Shown: piece after piece, positions 1-17,819 of the stretch
Position numbering within the stretch: position 1 is the stretch's first letter
How the letters are laid out: every line of letters begins with the position of its first letter
Origin: Euglena gracilis
Lineage: Eukaryota > Euglenida > Euglenophyceae > Euglenales
Direction of reading: 5' to 3'
Length of the DNA stretch: 64,000 nt
NCBI GenBank assembly: GCA_039621445.1
Contig: CP154956.1
Span: 86,085,424-86,149,423 of the forward strand
The notes under the pieces: model-generated
Databases searched by the model: none
Told to the model about the DNA's origin: nothing
What the model saw: only the letters and a program-made list of their open reading frames with translations
Made by a program: the position numbers and the translations under genes

Positions 1-202
1 GGGTTCCATGTGGTGCGCGAAGTTGTTAACCGTTTAACGTTGATTTGAACCATGAAGTGCAATTCACAAGACACAACGTATACTAGGTAACTTTTGTGTC
101 ATGCAATGACTGGGGAGCCTGGGCTGTACGATCGCCTGCCTGGTCCAGCAAAAGCCGTAACCGAACCCCTGACGGCTGGGCACCGTTCGGGGGTCCGGGG
201 AG

Positions 203-1600
203 GTGAATTGGACTCGGTCCAGTCTCTCCCCTTTTTGTGAAATTTTGTCAATTACGTGCCCAGGAAGCGGAAAACCGCTTGCTTTGTGTTCAGCTGCTGC
301 TTTTCACTGGACCTACGCATGTGTTGCGCGTATAATACAACCACTTAACCGTAACATGCACCGCGAACGACACAGGTTCACTCCGTATGCGGTTTATGCC
401 TAAAATCGTTCTGTTTCAGTCAGTGCAAGGCGGGGAGCCACGGGGCTGCCGGGTGCCTGCTTCCGCCGCTTGCGGCCCCGGCAGCCCACAGGAAGAACCG
501 ACACCGAGACAGAGGGAATCACGAAGATGCAACGTGGTCTCTCCTCCTTTTTATCACGCATGTCTTAAAAGTACACGTGATACTGCTACATCTGAATCGG
601 TTACACGCCGCGGAATATCACTACTGTGTGTGTCGATGAAGCGTTATTACGCTTCATTATAGATTTTCCGTTTTTTCTTTCGTATGCGGCTGTCTTCCTT
701 ACATGCAGTTATTGCTACGTATATATTCACTTTCCCCACCTGTGTGTCTGACGGACGTGGGCCGTTACTCGTTGGTTGTGATTTTATTATCTTTTTAATC
801 ATTTTTCTGCGCGATCGCGTTTACCTGTAGCTATGCTAAAAATTAAATTTCGGAAATCATTGAAGCGGTTTTCCGCTTCATCGTTTCTGCAGCCAAAATG
901 GGTGTAAATTTTTCAATCTGATGCGTTACTCGAAAATTTTGGCTCTTTTTTGCGGTATTTTTCTGGCGTTTTGGGTGGCACTTCAGTCAATTTTATCATG
1001 GGCAGTTTATGCCTCCTAAGACAACACCCACCGAAGCGGCCACGTTATACCCCGCAACCAGGGTGTGAGACTGGGGGGACAACGTGGTGCCAGTGCATGG
1101 CAACCAGCAGTTGGAGAAAGGTAGCCCTCAAACACCCGTTACTTTGGGTGCAAGGAAGTCTTGAACCATTACCACTGGATTGGTCACATGAAAGCGGTGG
1201 GACTCACTCCCCCCGAATCATGCACAAAAACCGGTGTGTTATATGTTCTCCAAGGGAAAAATGGTGGAGAATAACCGTAAAACGGATTATGGCCGGACAC
1301 ATCCTGGGTATTTCAGGCGCCAAATTTTGAATTCTTGCAACGCAGTCCTGTTGCAGAAAAAGGTGTCGAACAGTCACAGGTCGTTTGCATGTCATCAATT
1401 CATGACGGTTAACTGCCAAACGGATGACACCAAAACAACAGGCCGTTCGGGCCAGGGAACAGCAGTGCAAATGTACACACGTAAGACAGGCAATTTTTGG
1501 CCAGTGAGATGCCGTGTTCCAGTGGGCATTACACACTACCTCTCACCACAAATTTCATCACCACGTAATTGTGGTGCAAATCAATGGTTGGCGTAAGGAA
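203..1600. other. no gene recognised; hyphenated GAAGCG palindromes
   Basis: I see no convincing exon here. The stretch holds several short palindromes built on GAAGCG/CGCTTC: AAGCGGAAAACCGCTT near 264, ATGAAGCGT...ACGCTTCAT at 635-656 and TGAAGCGGTTTTCCGCTTCA at 861-880. The longest open frames have no domain-like composition. Confidence 0.5.
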
Positions 1601-1654
1601 TTGCGTTCGCCAGCTGTCACGGAGGAGGAGATGGTGTCGCACAACTGATGTTTG

Positions 1655-2426
1655 TTAATTTGCGTATTTGCGCAAATTAACAAACTTTGTTTGTGTGTGT
1701 TAAGGCTCGCTGAAACACATCATTTTGAAGCGGTTTATTAAATGTTTATTTGCGCATTTGCGCAAATGCGCGCACAAATGTAATTGTGTTTATTTGCGCA
1801 ATTGCGGGCACTAACACGCCCACCACGTTTTAAAACCTCGTAGGGTCATGGTCCTCATTGGCGTCTTTTAACATGGAAAATAAATACATGTTTATTTGCG
1901 CATTTGCGCAAATAAACATAACTTGGTTTGTGCGCGCATTTGCGCAAATGCGCGCACCACCAAATTTGTTTGTGGGGCATTTGCGCCCACAAACATGTAT
2001 TTTTATCTTCAATGTTTTGTGTTTTATTTGCGCAAATGCGCCCACAAACATAATTTGTTTATTTGCGCAATTGCGCCCACAAGCACACATCAGTTGCGTG
2101 ACAGCTGGGGAACGTAGTCTGTGGTGTGTGATCTAATGAGGCTCCGTGTGTTCTTACTGGCAGCGGTCAGTTCAGCCGGCACGTCAGCACCATTTCCAAG
2201 TGTCGTAACAAGGGGTGTGTGCCTCTCTCCTGTTTGATGTACAAGAGCACCAGTCTCACTTTCCGCCCTCTCTGCGTCACACGGTAAGTAATATGCGTAC
2301 CAAACTGCCAGGAGTTACATCCCCTCAACAATGGGGTATCGCAGCTCATAATCTGTTCTCCGTGTGTCAGGGTACAGGGTCCCAGGAATTTTGTAACATT
2401 TGCGCATTTGCGCAAATGCGCAAATT
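1655..2426. repeat. cluster of GCGC-core palindromes
   Basis: At least seven hairpin-forming palindromes with TTTGCGC/GCGCAAA cores lie within about 770 bp. Examples are GTTTATTTGCGC paired with GCGCAAATAAAC at about 1889-1918, and a 15-bp stem GTTTGTTAATTTGCG at about 1660-1695. They are separated by similar spacers that repeat GTTTATTTGCGC. The same core recurs near 29.2, 29.8, 32.4, 33.3, 33.5 and 33.95 kb, so this is a family rather than chance. Function is unknown; ends of decayed foldback transposons is the simplest reading. Confidence 0.75.
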
Positions 2427-2442
2427 CCAAACGAAAACCCTC

Positions 2443-2465
2443 AAGTGCGAATCCGGCCGCCTAAG
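2443..2465 (+). repeat. 23-bp dispersed motif, copy 1
   Basis: Matches the consensus AAGTGCGAG-N3-GGCCGCCTAAG with one change. A TTGCGC...GCGCAA hairpin (2400-2423) ends 19 nt upstream. Confidence 0.7.
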
Positions 2466-2709
2466 TCCATTGAATTGCAGTTAATTTGACCCACCGTGAC
2501 GTTGACACATCACATTCTTGAAACAACTTAGAAGGAATCCTGATGGAGAGATGTCTGGAAGGAAAGGAAAGTGTACTGGTGGAGGGTGACCCCCCACACC
2601 TCTGGGGTCGGTGAGCAAGGTTTTCGCCCGTGGTCCCTTTCCATGGGCCCTTGCCCATTCTTTCTTCGTTGGCAACTGCTCCATGCGAATGCTGTGTGTG
2701 ATGGGTTCC

Positions 2710-2835
2710 AAAATGCATCTGTTTCGCGGAATTATTGAGCTTTGCGGACACATCCTGAGCAACGGACAGCGCAAAGCCGCACCGAGTAAACTGGAGGCCA
2801 TCCAGAAGTGGATGTCCGAGGTCATTGTGACCCAG
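2710..2835 (+). pseudogene. reverse-transcriptase fragment of a Ty3/gypsy-like retrotransposon
   Basis: One frame reads KMHLFRGIIELCGHILSNG followed by QRKAAPSKLEAIQKWMSEVI. The pattern (LF...I.-CGHILS-G-A.PSKLEAI..W) matches the segment just after the catalytic palm of gypsy-type reverse transcriptases, where F-GH-(V/I)-S...P-K-(V/L)-AI..W is typical. The open frame extends on both sides, but no catalytic box, RNase H, integrase or LTR was found around it, so this is a decayed fragment. The family call rests on this one block only. Confidence 0.5.
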
Positions 2836-4190
2836 GCATCTCCCCTCTGGCGGACGCCCCCTGCAGCCCCGACAGTTCCATTCCCGATCCCATTCGTTCG
2901 CTGTCGTCCGCATATCCGTCCCAGTGCCCCCACCCCACACCTCAGACTTCGGGGGTCGAAAGTGTATGTGCGCCCCAAGGAACGGCCGGCGGCCCATCCT
3001 ACACAGATTGGGGATGTCGCAGGCACTGAGTGTTCGAAGGAAACCCTGTTCAGCCTGCCTGTTGCCCCACGCGTCCTGCACCCCCCCCCCCAGCGCGTGG
3101 CCCCCCCTTCCCCTCTGCAGGCAAACTTGGCTCCAATCCCCCCCCCCCCCCCGGGCGCTTGGCCCCCCCTCCTTACATGCAAACTTGGCCCCCTGAAGCT
3201 GCCCTTTGGCCGTTTGCACATGGCCACCAAAATTCTTAACATGCAAACTTGGCCCCTGAGGTTTGCGCCCTGGCCTAACTTTGATCATGGCCCAGGCCAA
3301 ACACCCAGGGGGGGGGGGGTACAGTCGGCCTTCGGCCTTGATTTGGAATGTTGACCGCCCATTTTTAGGCTCCAGGATTGTCAGGATTTGTTGGAACCCA
3401 CACCTCCAGAGGGCCAAAAAAAGTATTGTCGGGTTTTGTCGGGATTTGTTGGGTTTTACTGGGATTTGTCACCGGAGGTGCTTGGTCTGGACCAGATTTC
3501 TTCAAACAACCGTGGGAGGCGCCCACAGGAGGGGAAATGGACACAGGCCCCCGGCGTCGAAAGGGGGCGGACATGCAACAGCAAATCCGACCTCCCCCGG
3601 GGTCAGAATCATAAACGCTTTCCACCCCTGCCCTCCACAGCACCCGCCCCGGAGGTGACCTTCCTTGAACGGAATCCTGACCCGGAACGCTTCAATCCTG
3701 GGAGAACTCAGGGGAACGCAACATGGACATTTGAACACTTGGACACACAACGACAAAAAACGTCAAACAAAATCAAAAAGGTGCAAAATAATGCAAGAAA
3801 ATGCATCTTCGAGTGCAGATTGTCAAAGGGCACATTTTTTTGCAAATTTGGAAGATGTTGATCCACAAATTTTCATTTCATCCACGAATAAAAATTTGTT
3901 TGTTTAAAATATTCAAATAAATTGACAAAATTTGATTTCAGGAAAAAGTTTTATCCAAAAAGCGGATTTTTCTCAGTCGAAATCAATTCCCAACAGAACT
4001 GGAGGGGAAAAGGGCACAAAAAGCATTCATAATATGGAAGAAGAGAAGAAATATCAAGAAAAACATCAGAAAAACCACAAAAAAGTGCTTGTGCAGGCCT
4101 TTTTTGCTCATGACCTGCAGAAATGGGCCCCCATCCTCAACTGATAACAGGGGGCCAGCGCCGGGGCGGCACATTCACTGCGCATTATTA
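2836..4190. other. no gene recognised; C-rich tracts
   Basis: Contains long C or G runs (around 3080-3160 and 3309-3320) and a short imperfect repeat of GGGATTTGTTGGGTTT around 3430-3470. Open frames through the C runs are proline-rich and are composition artefacts. Confidence 0.5.
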
Positions 4191-4199
4191 TCTTAGACA

Positions 4200-4640
4200 T
4201 AAAACAGGGGGGAGATGCAAGTGCGGTTTTTTTTGTTTTTTTGTGGTTTTTTTTTCAATTTTGGAGAAAAAAATTGCCTTTTTTGCGTTTTTTTTTTGTG
4301 TTTTTTGTATTGCTTTTCTCCCCAGCAATTTTTGGATTTTTGCTGGAAAAATTTTTGACCATAAAAAATTCCTCGTTTTGGCCCCGATATTCACATGAGA
4401 CCTGAATTTTTGTCAACTTTTTGTCATTTTTGCATTTTTTTGGTCAACAAAATGTTTATCTTTATGAAAAATGAAACCATTCATTCCTTGGTGGAGGTGA
4501 AAATTTTTGTCCTCTCCAGTGGAAAAGTGTTTTTTGTGTTTTTTGCATTTATTTTCATTTTTGCGTTTTTTTTTCGTTGCGTTTTTTTGAGGGTCCATTT
4601 GAGCGTTTCCCCACCCTGCATAAAATTTTCTCACAAATAA
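4200..4640 (+). repeat. AT-rich dispersed repeat, copy A
   Basis: A T-rich block with recognisable landmarks: GGATTTTTGCTGG, AAATTCCTCGTTTTG, GTCATTTTTGCATTTT, AAAAATGAAACCATTC and a terminal GAGGGTCCAT. The same landmarks in the same order occur at 39925-40335, and partly at 22850-23235, 11460-11555 and 14180-14225. No coding capacity was recognised, so the class is undecided. Confidence 0.6.
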
Positions 4641-5191
4641 CACACCCGCAGTCACCAATGAGCGAAGTGCAAAAGGAAATTTTAATTGTTTTTGAGAACC
4701 TGAAAAGTGATGTTTTTCCGGCCTAGGTCGATCAAGAAAACATTAAAAAATGACGCCCCCCCTGGAGGTTTCCAGCAAGGGACCCCAAAATGAGACCGGT
4801 CTTATTTGGAGGGGGGGAATTATTGTGAACCTTTCAGCAGAATCCGATTTGTATAAGGAGACATCTACCATGTTTTTGCACTACAAAAATCCGAAGATTT
4901 TTGAAATTTCATCATTTTGTGTCTGAAATTGGGGTCTTTGGTATTCTTTCAGGGAAAATTTTCACCCGCACGGGCGCTTTGCGCCGCCAGGGGGGGTCTT
5001 ATTTAGGCGTGTCTATTTTGTGTGTTTTTGTGGCCCAGGGGAAGTCTTATTTTGAGGGGGTTTTATTTTGGGGGGGTCGCCTGGCTGCGGGGGGGTGGGT
5101 ACTCGACTGCACCTAGTCCAAATTTGGCCAGTGGAATATCTAGCTTACGTCCTGGTGTGATGTGCTAGCAGTGTGTGCATCGCCGGGAAAC

Positions 5192-5195
<4 letters not shown>

Positions 5196-5245
<50 letters not shown>

Positions 5246-5246
5246 G
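5196..5246 (+). repeat. (TG)n microsatellite
   Basis: Uninterrupted TG dinucleotide tract. Open frames through it on either strand are artefacts. Confidence 0.95.
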
Positions 5247-5506
5247 GGCTTATTTTTAGGCAATCCCCCATGAATGCTATGGGCAGACAGGAGTAGGGCA
5301 TTTTCAACCCCCCTGGGGGGTTCGTCTTTTGGGGCACCCCTCCTCCAAGCACCAAAGGCACTGGGGCCCAAAAATGGCCATTTCTTCTGAAATGGCCTGG
5401 GTCGGCATGCGCCAGGACCCAAAACCCCCAAGTGTGCCTGCTATGGACAGGCACCTCATAGCACAAGGCACCCCCCTCCCCCTGGGGTTGGTTAAAAGAT
5501 CCCTGG

Positions 5507-5800
<294 letters not shown>

Positions 5801-6650
5801 GCACTGTGTGGCTTCCCGGGAGAAGCATCATGAGCGCTGTGTGAAAACTGTCGAGTGTGAACTTCTCCACCCATGTTTTTATTAATCATTTGTATTTCCC
5901 CAAACTGAACTTCCGCAGTATGTCCACGCACTGTGCAGGATGGACGCGGAGCAGAGAACACACGATGCACGCAGTGTGTGGAAGCATGGACACAGGATGG
6001 GCCCCGGGCAGGCCGTCTCTGTTTACTGCCGTGGTCGGTAGCCGTGTAGCTTTTGGCTCTCGGCCCCTGCCGCCGCGGCCACCAGAGACAGTCATCGAAT
6101 GACCGATTGGTCATTGTGCGCGTTGATCAACTCGTGGGAATGGGGCCTGGATTCATGGTCCTCTAGGGCAAAATGTTTTATTTGGTGGCTTGAAATTTGT
6201 GCCATATATATAATAATATAAATAGGCCTCAGCATCTCAAAAATCAGAAGATGGTCTGATCATCTTGAAGTACCCTGGCTTCTTATTGCATCCAAGCCAC
6301 ACAGTTCATCCCCACCCCCCCCCCTCGCTGGAGATGGGGTATAAGGTTTTGCAACCTGTGGGGGGTAGCTGTAGCCAGCCCAAATTTTAGTCGAACCCAG
6401 CGGCAGTGACGCCCTTCTCTGGGTGCTGCTATCCCGCCTGTTTTGTTGCGCCCCCCCAGCAACATTTTGTCAGAAAAAAGTCTGTGTGTTTGATGACAAA
6501 CTGGTGTTTTTTGATGGTTTGGGAGGGTTCCTAGTGTTTTCGCATGTCCATTTTTTTCTCCTGTTCCCTTGTCCATCCTGGCAACAATAGTGAAAGTAGT
6601 GAAAATAGTGCACACGCGCGAGCACCAGGACGTTGCTTGAGCCGAAGGCA
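5801..6650. other. no gene recognised
   Basis: Between the TG array and the next dispersed repeat I see no exon with splice context on either strand. A C-run lies near 6315. Confidence 0.4.
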
Positions 6651-6654
6651 GGCA

Positions 6655-7016
6655 TTTTTTAAGGCAAAATATTTCAAAAAATTTATGGCTTTTTAAGGCG
6701 TTTGTTTGAGGTTTTCAAGGTTCTTTATTTTTTAAGAGTTTTTAAGGCGTCTATTTTTCAAGGGTTATCAAAGAGCCATCCGGCATGGAACCAACTTCCA
6801 TCCAGGTTGAAAATTCAAAATTGAAAACATTTTTGTTTTTGATTTGAGTTGTGGGTGGATAGACAGTGTTCCAGGGATACCAGAGACCATTTTTTCCCAG
6901 AGTTGGGTTTTCGCCGAGATTTTGCAACTTCTTTGCTGGAAAATGAACACACAATTTTCCCAGGGTGGGGGAAGGTTTTAAAGGTTTTTCTGTTTTTTTT
7001 AAGGAGCCATAAAAAA
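6655..7016 (+). repeat. dispersed repeat R2, copy A
   Basis: Shares ordered blocks with 45290-45590: TTTTTAAGGCG, AAGAGTTTTTAAGGCGT, TCAAAGAGCC, GGGTGGATAGA, CGAGATTTTGC-ACTTCTTT and a final TTTTAAGG-type tail. Only two copies are visible here and no coding region was recognised. Confidence 0.75.
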
Positions 7017-7279
7017 TATGCCTGGCCGAGGGCCCCTGTTGGGGTCCAGCCGGCAGCCTTTGCCCAGCCCCAGACCCCCCCCCCATCAACAGTTCAGCAG
7101 TCAGTCCCCTCCCCCCATTCACACATTCACAGGTGCTCCTCCACCCTTCACCGGATGGCGACTCCCCCAAACCGCGTGGGCAGCCCCAGCCAACCCGCCC
7201 ACAACCCCTTTGGGCCCGGACCCAGGCTGCACTGCAAAGAATGCCTGTCCCCCCTCCATCCATACTTACCATTTCAGCA

Positions 7280-7311
<32 letters not shown>

Positions 7312-7345
7312 CACACACACATCACACATCACACACAGTCACACA
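7280..7345 (+). repeat. (AC)n microsatellite
   Basis: CA dinucleotide tract with TCACAC interruptions, followed by shorter CA stretches to about 7400. Confidence 0.9.
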
Positions 7346-7546
7346 CACAAACATTCACACACACGCGCGCATCTGTGCGCAGTCACGCGCACACACAGAC
7401 ATCCCTCCCCCTCCACGACAACAATGTTTCCCTGATCCAGCTGGAGTGAAGCCTCCTTGGGCCAAATGTTCGATACATCCATTGGCCCGTCACGTCACAG
7501 AATTTTCGCCGGGGCCCAGGTCGGCTGTCCCCCCCCCCCCGTGCAG

Positions 7547-7700
7547 TGCCGCCTGCCTCCGATCCCGGGGAACCTCTTCGCCACACAGGCCCGGCTGCGG
7601 TCGATGGTACCGTGCAGCAACAACCCCTTTGGCCCAGGGAACCCCCACAGCCCCTTCTCCCCAACCAGGGCGTCGTTTCAGCCGGAGGGGCCCCATCCCC
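7547..7700 (+). CDS. possible exon(s) of a Pro-rich protein
   Basis: After a polypyrimidine tract and CAG at 7546, one frame reads CRLPPIPGNLFATQARLRSM and then VPCSNNPFGPGNPHSPF with GC-rich third positions. NPFGPG also occurs in an open frame near 7205. No clear donor was found and the low-complexity composition makes chance likely. It could be an upstream part of the gene whose exons start at 8628. Confidence 0.2.
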
Positions 7701-7919
7701 CCCAGGGGGGGGGGGGGGTAGGCCAGTGGTGTCAGGGGTCCCTGGCCACTCACCACACAAACTGGGCCAGAAGCGAAGTTAGCGCCGGCACAAACAGACA
7801 AGAAGCCTCAGTGCAACTAAGGGGGGGGGGGTAGGTATACCCTGCCAGCTGATGGTCAGCCAGCAGTCAGCCCAAGCTTTCCAACCTCTGGGCTAGGCCA
7901 CCCCAGGGCTGTCGTTCAG

Positions 7920-8070
7920 CAACGCCCTGGCCCCGACCCTGGCCAGCAGCTCCCCCGGCTCCCGCCCCAGCCCGTTCGTCCTGTCGTCGCCCACCCGCAG
8001 CACCTCCAGCCAGGGGTCTTCCGCCCGGCGGCGGTCCCGTCCTTCCACTTTGTCCGCTCGTCATCACACA
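7920..8070. CDS. possible exon, strand undecided
   Basis: Read on +, it follows a CAG at 7919 and gives a Ser/Pro-rich peptide containing RPSPFVLSSPTRSTSSQGSS, similar in style to the exon at 8628. Read on -, it gives a compositionally balanced peptide with AEDPWLEVLRVGDDRTNGLG. Both are GC3-rich. I cannot choose, and neither has convincing splice sites at both ends. Confidence 0.25.
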
Positions 8071-8368
8071 CGTTCCTGTTTCGTTTCTACACCGCCCCCC
8101 CCCCCTTGTCGTACCACCGCGATTGTTGGTCAACCTGGCGGTTGACCGCTGGTTTGGAGGTTGGGTGTCCCTCCCCTTGGTCACTGGCCACAGGTGAAGT
8201 TGGTATAATAATAAAAAGTACATGTGTGCTTTTGGTTGAATCACATGGACCCCCCAAAGTAACAATAATTATATATTTTTAATTATATTATTAATTGTAA
8301 TTATTAATAATATCATTGAGGATATTAGAAATAATTATGCATATATGCATATTGTACATATGAATGTA

Positions 8369-8610
<242 letters not shown>

Positions 8611-8627
8611 ACTCTCCCCAATTGCAG

Positions 8628-14109
<5,482 letters not shown>

Positions 14110-14704
14110 AGCAGCGCGCCAAAGGCCCTGTGGGGCGGAGGCGGAGGCGAATGGCAAAAGTGTTGGTGGAATTTGTGGGTTTTCGTATTTTTTTGTGGGG
14201 GTTTTTCAAGGTCCATGTTGGGTTCGCTCCCTCGACTGCAGCCCAAAGGCACGGCTAGCAAAACTTGCCATTCAAAAGGCGCTTATCCTGCACCCCATCG
14301 AGGAGAAGTCTGTAGTTTCTCGACCCATGTCTAAGTGCACGGGTGTGCACCATTTTAGTCAGTAGTTTTTGGACCCTCAAGGGTGCGCTTTGACTTGGGC
14401 ATCACCTGAAAATGAGTTCAAGAAAAATTGCTTTTTGGGGGTACACTTTTTTTTGGACTTCATTTTCAAATATCAAAAAAAGGGGGGGATGCAACACAAA
14501 CCCTTGGAAAATGTGAACAGCAATGCAAAAACATCCGGCAAAAAAAATGCAAAAAAAACGTATGTTTGATTTTTCACATTTTTGGGTCTGGGGTGCAAAG
14601 ACAAAATCTATGAACACTTGATTTATTTGATTCATTTATTAAATTATTTATTTTATTTATTTGTTTATTTATTTGTTTGTTTATTTATTTATTTTTTTAT
14701 TTTT

Positions 14705-14747
<43 letters not shown>

Positions 14748-16860
14748 TTCGTTTATTTTATTCATAATAAAAAAATTGGTTTCAAGGAAAAAGTCTGGTG
14801 GTCCAAAAATGCAGAATTTTTCTAATTCAAAAGCATTTCATAGCAGAATACATACGCACCCACACAAGCTAAAAAAAAAATGTGAAATGTAAATTTGCCA
14901 GATTTTCAAAAATGAAACCATCAGAAAAACCTCAAACAACATATTTTTGTGCCTCCTTCGATTATGGATGGAATGGTTTCAAATTGTTCACACAGTCCCT
15001 GAACACTGGCTTGGTTCAGTCGATGTGATTATTATAGACACCCCTAGTTTCCCAACGGCAACGGAGACATCCCTAGTTTCTCAACGGCTTGCAAAATTGC
15101 ATTTATTGACTGGGCCAGCTGTCCAAAAATTGTTGTAGTGCTATGGTGTTATGGGGCTGAATTTGCCGATGGTGTTATGGGGGCCGATTTCGCCGATTTT
15201 TTTTTTTGCCGAAATACCACGGAAGTTGATTTCTAGGCCCCCTTTCGGCGCCTTTTTCCGGAAGCCGATTTTTAGTTTTCGTTCAGTGCCTTCGACGCCG
15301 AAGGAATTTTTCCTTGCGTAGTGCTGTGGTGGGTGGGCGGTCGACCCCCCTCCCCCGCACCAGGCCTTCTTGTGCAGCCCTGCAAGAACCCCCAACAGAA
15401 GCGCAGGTCCGCTTAGGAAAATTTTGAGCCAGAAATCGGCGTCACCGATCACAGAAATCCGGGAGGGTGTGGGGGGGGGGGGGTCGGACCCCCCCACCCA
15501 CCACCCATAGGGTTGCAGGGATTCCCAAATAATATGCAAAGGGTGCGCAGAACCCAAAAATAGTGCCACACCTTTGAATCACTCACAGGACCATCACACC
15601 CACCTACAGCTGCAGCCCTGAGGCATCCAACCTTACCGTTCATCGCCAAGTGTCTTCTCCCAGGCCGAATTATGTCATACCCCCCCCTGCTGGTCCCCTG
15701 CATCCGCATCAGGGCCAGGGCCTCACGTAGTCCAAACACGAACCCCATTCCTTCCCACCCAGGTGTCTCGGGGGGGGGGGGGGTCAGCCAGCAGCCTGCC
15801 TCCAGCCGGACCAGAGTTCCCACCCCTGAGCTGGACCTGGGGTGTTCTTGACGCGTGGAGGTGGGTTCGAGCCCCCCCCCCCCCCAGGAGAGGTGGCCGA
15901 TCCCTTTTGCCAAACAAATGAAAATGGCAAACAAATCCTGCCTTTCGGGAGATTTCCGGGTCTCAGTCTTGGGAAGATCCTGACCCCAGAAACTGTGGGG
16001 GGGGGGCGTCCCCCCCCCCCCCCCGCACCCAGCCATGTGCAGCCCCAGTGCACACACCCACCACCCCCGCAAGGACCAATTTTGCGCATCCCAAAATCCT
16101 CACCCATCCCAGCACACCAGTTTCGGACCCCCCCACCCACACAGTTCCAAGAGGTCACAAACCCAAATCCCCCCACACCTTTTAGTCTCATATGGCAACA
16201 CCCCACCTACATCTGCCCACCCCCTGCGCCTCCCCTGAATCCCCCGTTCCCAACAAACTCTCCCCCCCCCCACTGAATTTGGTCCCCTCCACCCCCCCCT
16301 CCTTCCCCAGCCCGGCCATAGTTCCACCCCAGGTAGATCCCCCCACCCCCCCCCTTCCAGTCCACCCACCACCTACCTTGGACCTTGGGCTTCGGACCCC
16401 CCCCCCAAACCATTTTTTTTTCTTTCCCACCCCCCCCGCATTGGGTGCCCCCCACCCCCCAAATGGCTCTCAAAAGGCCCTCAACACCACTTGTCCCCCC
16501 TCAGTCTTGGGAAGATCCTGGACCCCAGAACTGGGGGGGGGAGTGGACAGGGTGGTTGGATCCCCCCCCATTGCCCTCATTGAAGACCTGGCTGGCCATC
16601 ACAGGCTGACAGGGGCAATGTGACTATGTGAGGCCCCGGTCAGGACCAGTTAGTACCGGCTGCCAAATGGGTTGTGTGGGCTGTTCGATGGTTTGATGCA
16701 GCCGGCCATTTCCCCTCCCAAAGGCAGCACACCACTTCGTTGATTCCCTCCCCCGAAGTTCAGCAAGTTAATTTGGTCTAAAGCATCCCTTTGCTTTGTT
16801 TGTGAGTCTTTTAGCTCTGGTGGCAACCAAAAAAAATCCCCTTTTTCTGTTTCTCTTGAG
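14110..16860. other. no gene recognised; TTTA microsatellite and C-rich tracts
   Basis: Includes a (TTTA)n tract at 14632-14762 and long C/G-run blocks at 15340-16560 whose proline- or glycine-rich open frames are composition artefacts. Confidence 0.5.
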
Positions 16861-16865
16861 GACAG

Positions 16866-16926
16866 GTTCGGGTGCAGAGGTCAGAAGCCAGTCTCAGGGA
16901 GGACCGTTTCAAAGGCACACGCCAGG
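16866..16926 (+). CDS. possible isolated exon
   Basis: Acceptor TTTCTGTTTCTCTTGAGGACAG; donor candidate GTGTAG at 16927. The frame VRVQRSEASLREDRFKGTRQ is charged and helical in style, and stays open into NMKEIVQKMVNSEI if a later donor is used. No family recognised and no partner exon found. Confidence 0.25.
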
Positions 16927-17209
16927 GTGTAGTGGATGGAAATATGAAAGAGATTGTGCAGAAAATGGTGAATTCGGAGATTTCGTCTTCATGGTGGGCA
17001 CCCCCTTTAATCAGAAGCCCCTGAAGCTGCTATTCGGTCACGTTCAAAAGATAGGGCCCCAAAAATAGGAAGTTCAAAATGGAAAACTGTGCAGTTATGC
17101 AAGATGGTATCCTGAAGTCTTAAATGCGACCTTGGCTGCCTGAGTTTGAGCTCTGGAGAATACGGCACGAAGCCCAGAGGATTTTTCTGGTTAAGGCATT
17201 TTGAATAGA

Positions 17210-17370
17210 AGCCCCTGGGTTTTACGGAAAAACTGCTGGTGACCCTCGTGTGAATCGCCCCCAATTTCCGGGGAGAAACCCTGGGGGGAAGGCCCAATTT
17301 TGGTGTTTTTTTTTGTCCTTTGAAAGGGGACCAGGTTTTTATTTCCCCTTGGTTTGACTCCAAGAAAAAT
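17210..17370 (+). repeat. dispersed repeat R3, copy A
   Basis: Shares ordered blocks (GTGACCCTCG..., GGGGAGAAACCC, CCCAATTTTGGTGTTTTT, then a CCCTTGGTTTGACTCC-type tail) with 29270-29440 and 47575-47710. Confidence 0.6.
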
Positions 17371-17796
17371 AAGAAAATGCCCAAAAAAAATCAGCGGAAA
17401 ACCTGGTCTTGTCCCCCCCCCCCGCCTGTGGCAACCGCAACCACCAGATGGTGTTCTGGAGGACCCTCCCCACAAACATTATTGGTATCGTAAGGTGGTT
17501 CATTTGCGCGATTGTGCAAGTGGACCACACGAACAGTTGACCGGCACAAGAGGATTAATGTTTTTATTTTCGAAGCCTTCACAGCGGTGGCTTCTTCAAG
17601 AAAGAATGGACACAGGTCCACGAAGTTGTCCATGAGAAGGGCTAAAGAAAAGCGTGCCAGGGCACCGTCAAAGTCCTGACTTACATCCCTGGGATCTGGG
17701 GCACAAAACCGAACCCTAAGCAAATCTCACGGGTTTTGGGTGTGTAAAAAATTCCCTTTGCGTAATTTCGCTAATGGCCCAAACCAGTTACGTGCA

Positions 17797-17819
17797 AAGT
17801 GCGAGTTTAGCCGCCTAAG
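17797..17819 (+). repeat. 23-bp dispersed motif, copy 2
   Basis: AAGTGCGAG-TTT-AGCCGCCTAAG. A degenerate GCGTAATTTCGC hairpin lies upstream. Confidence 0.7.

Noticed and set aside
15340-16610. Pro- and Gly-rich open frames on both strands
   Set aside because: Products of long C and G runs; composition artefacts.
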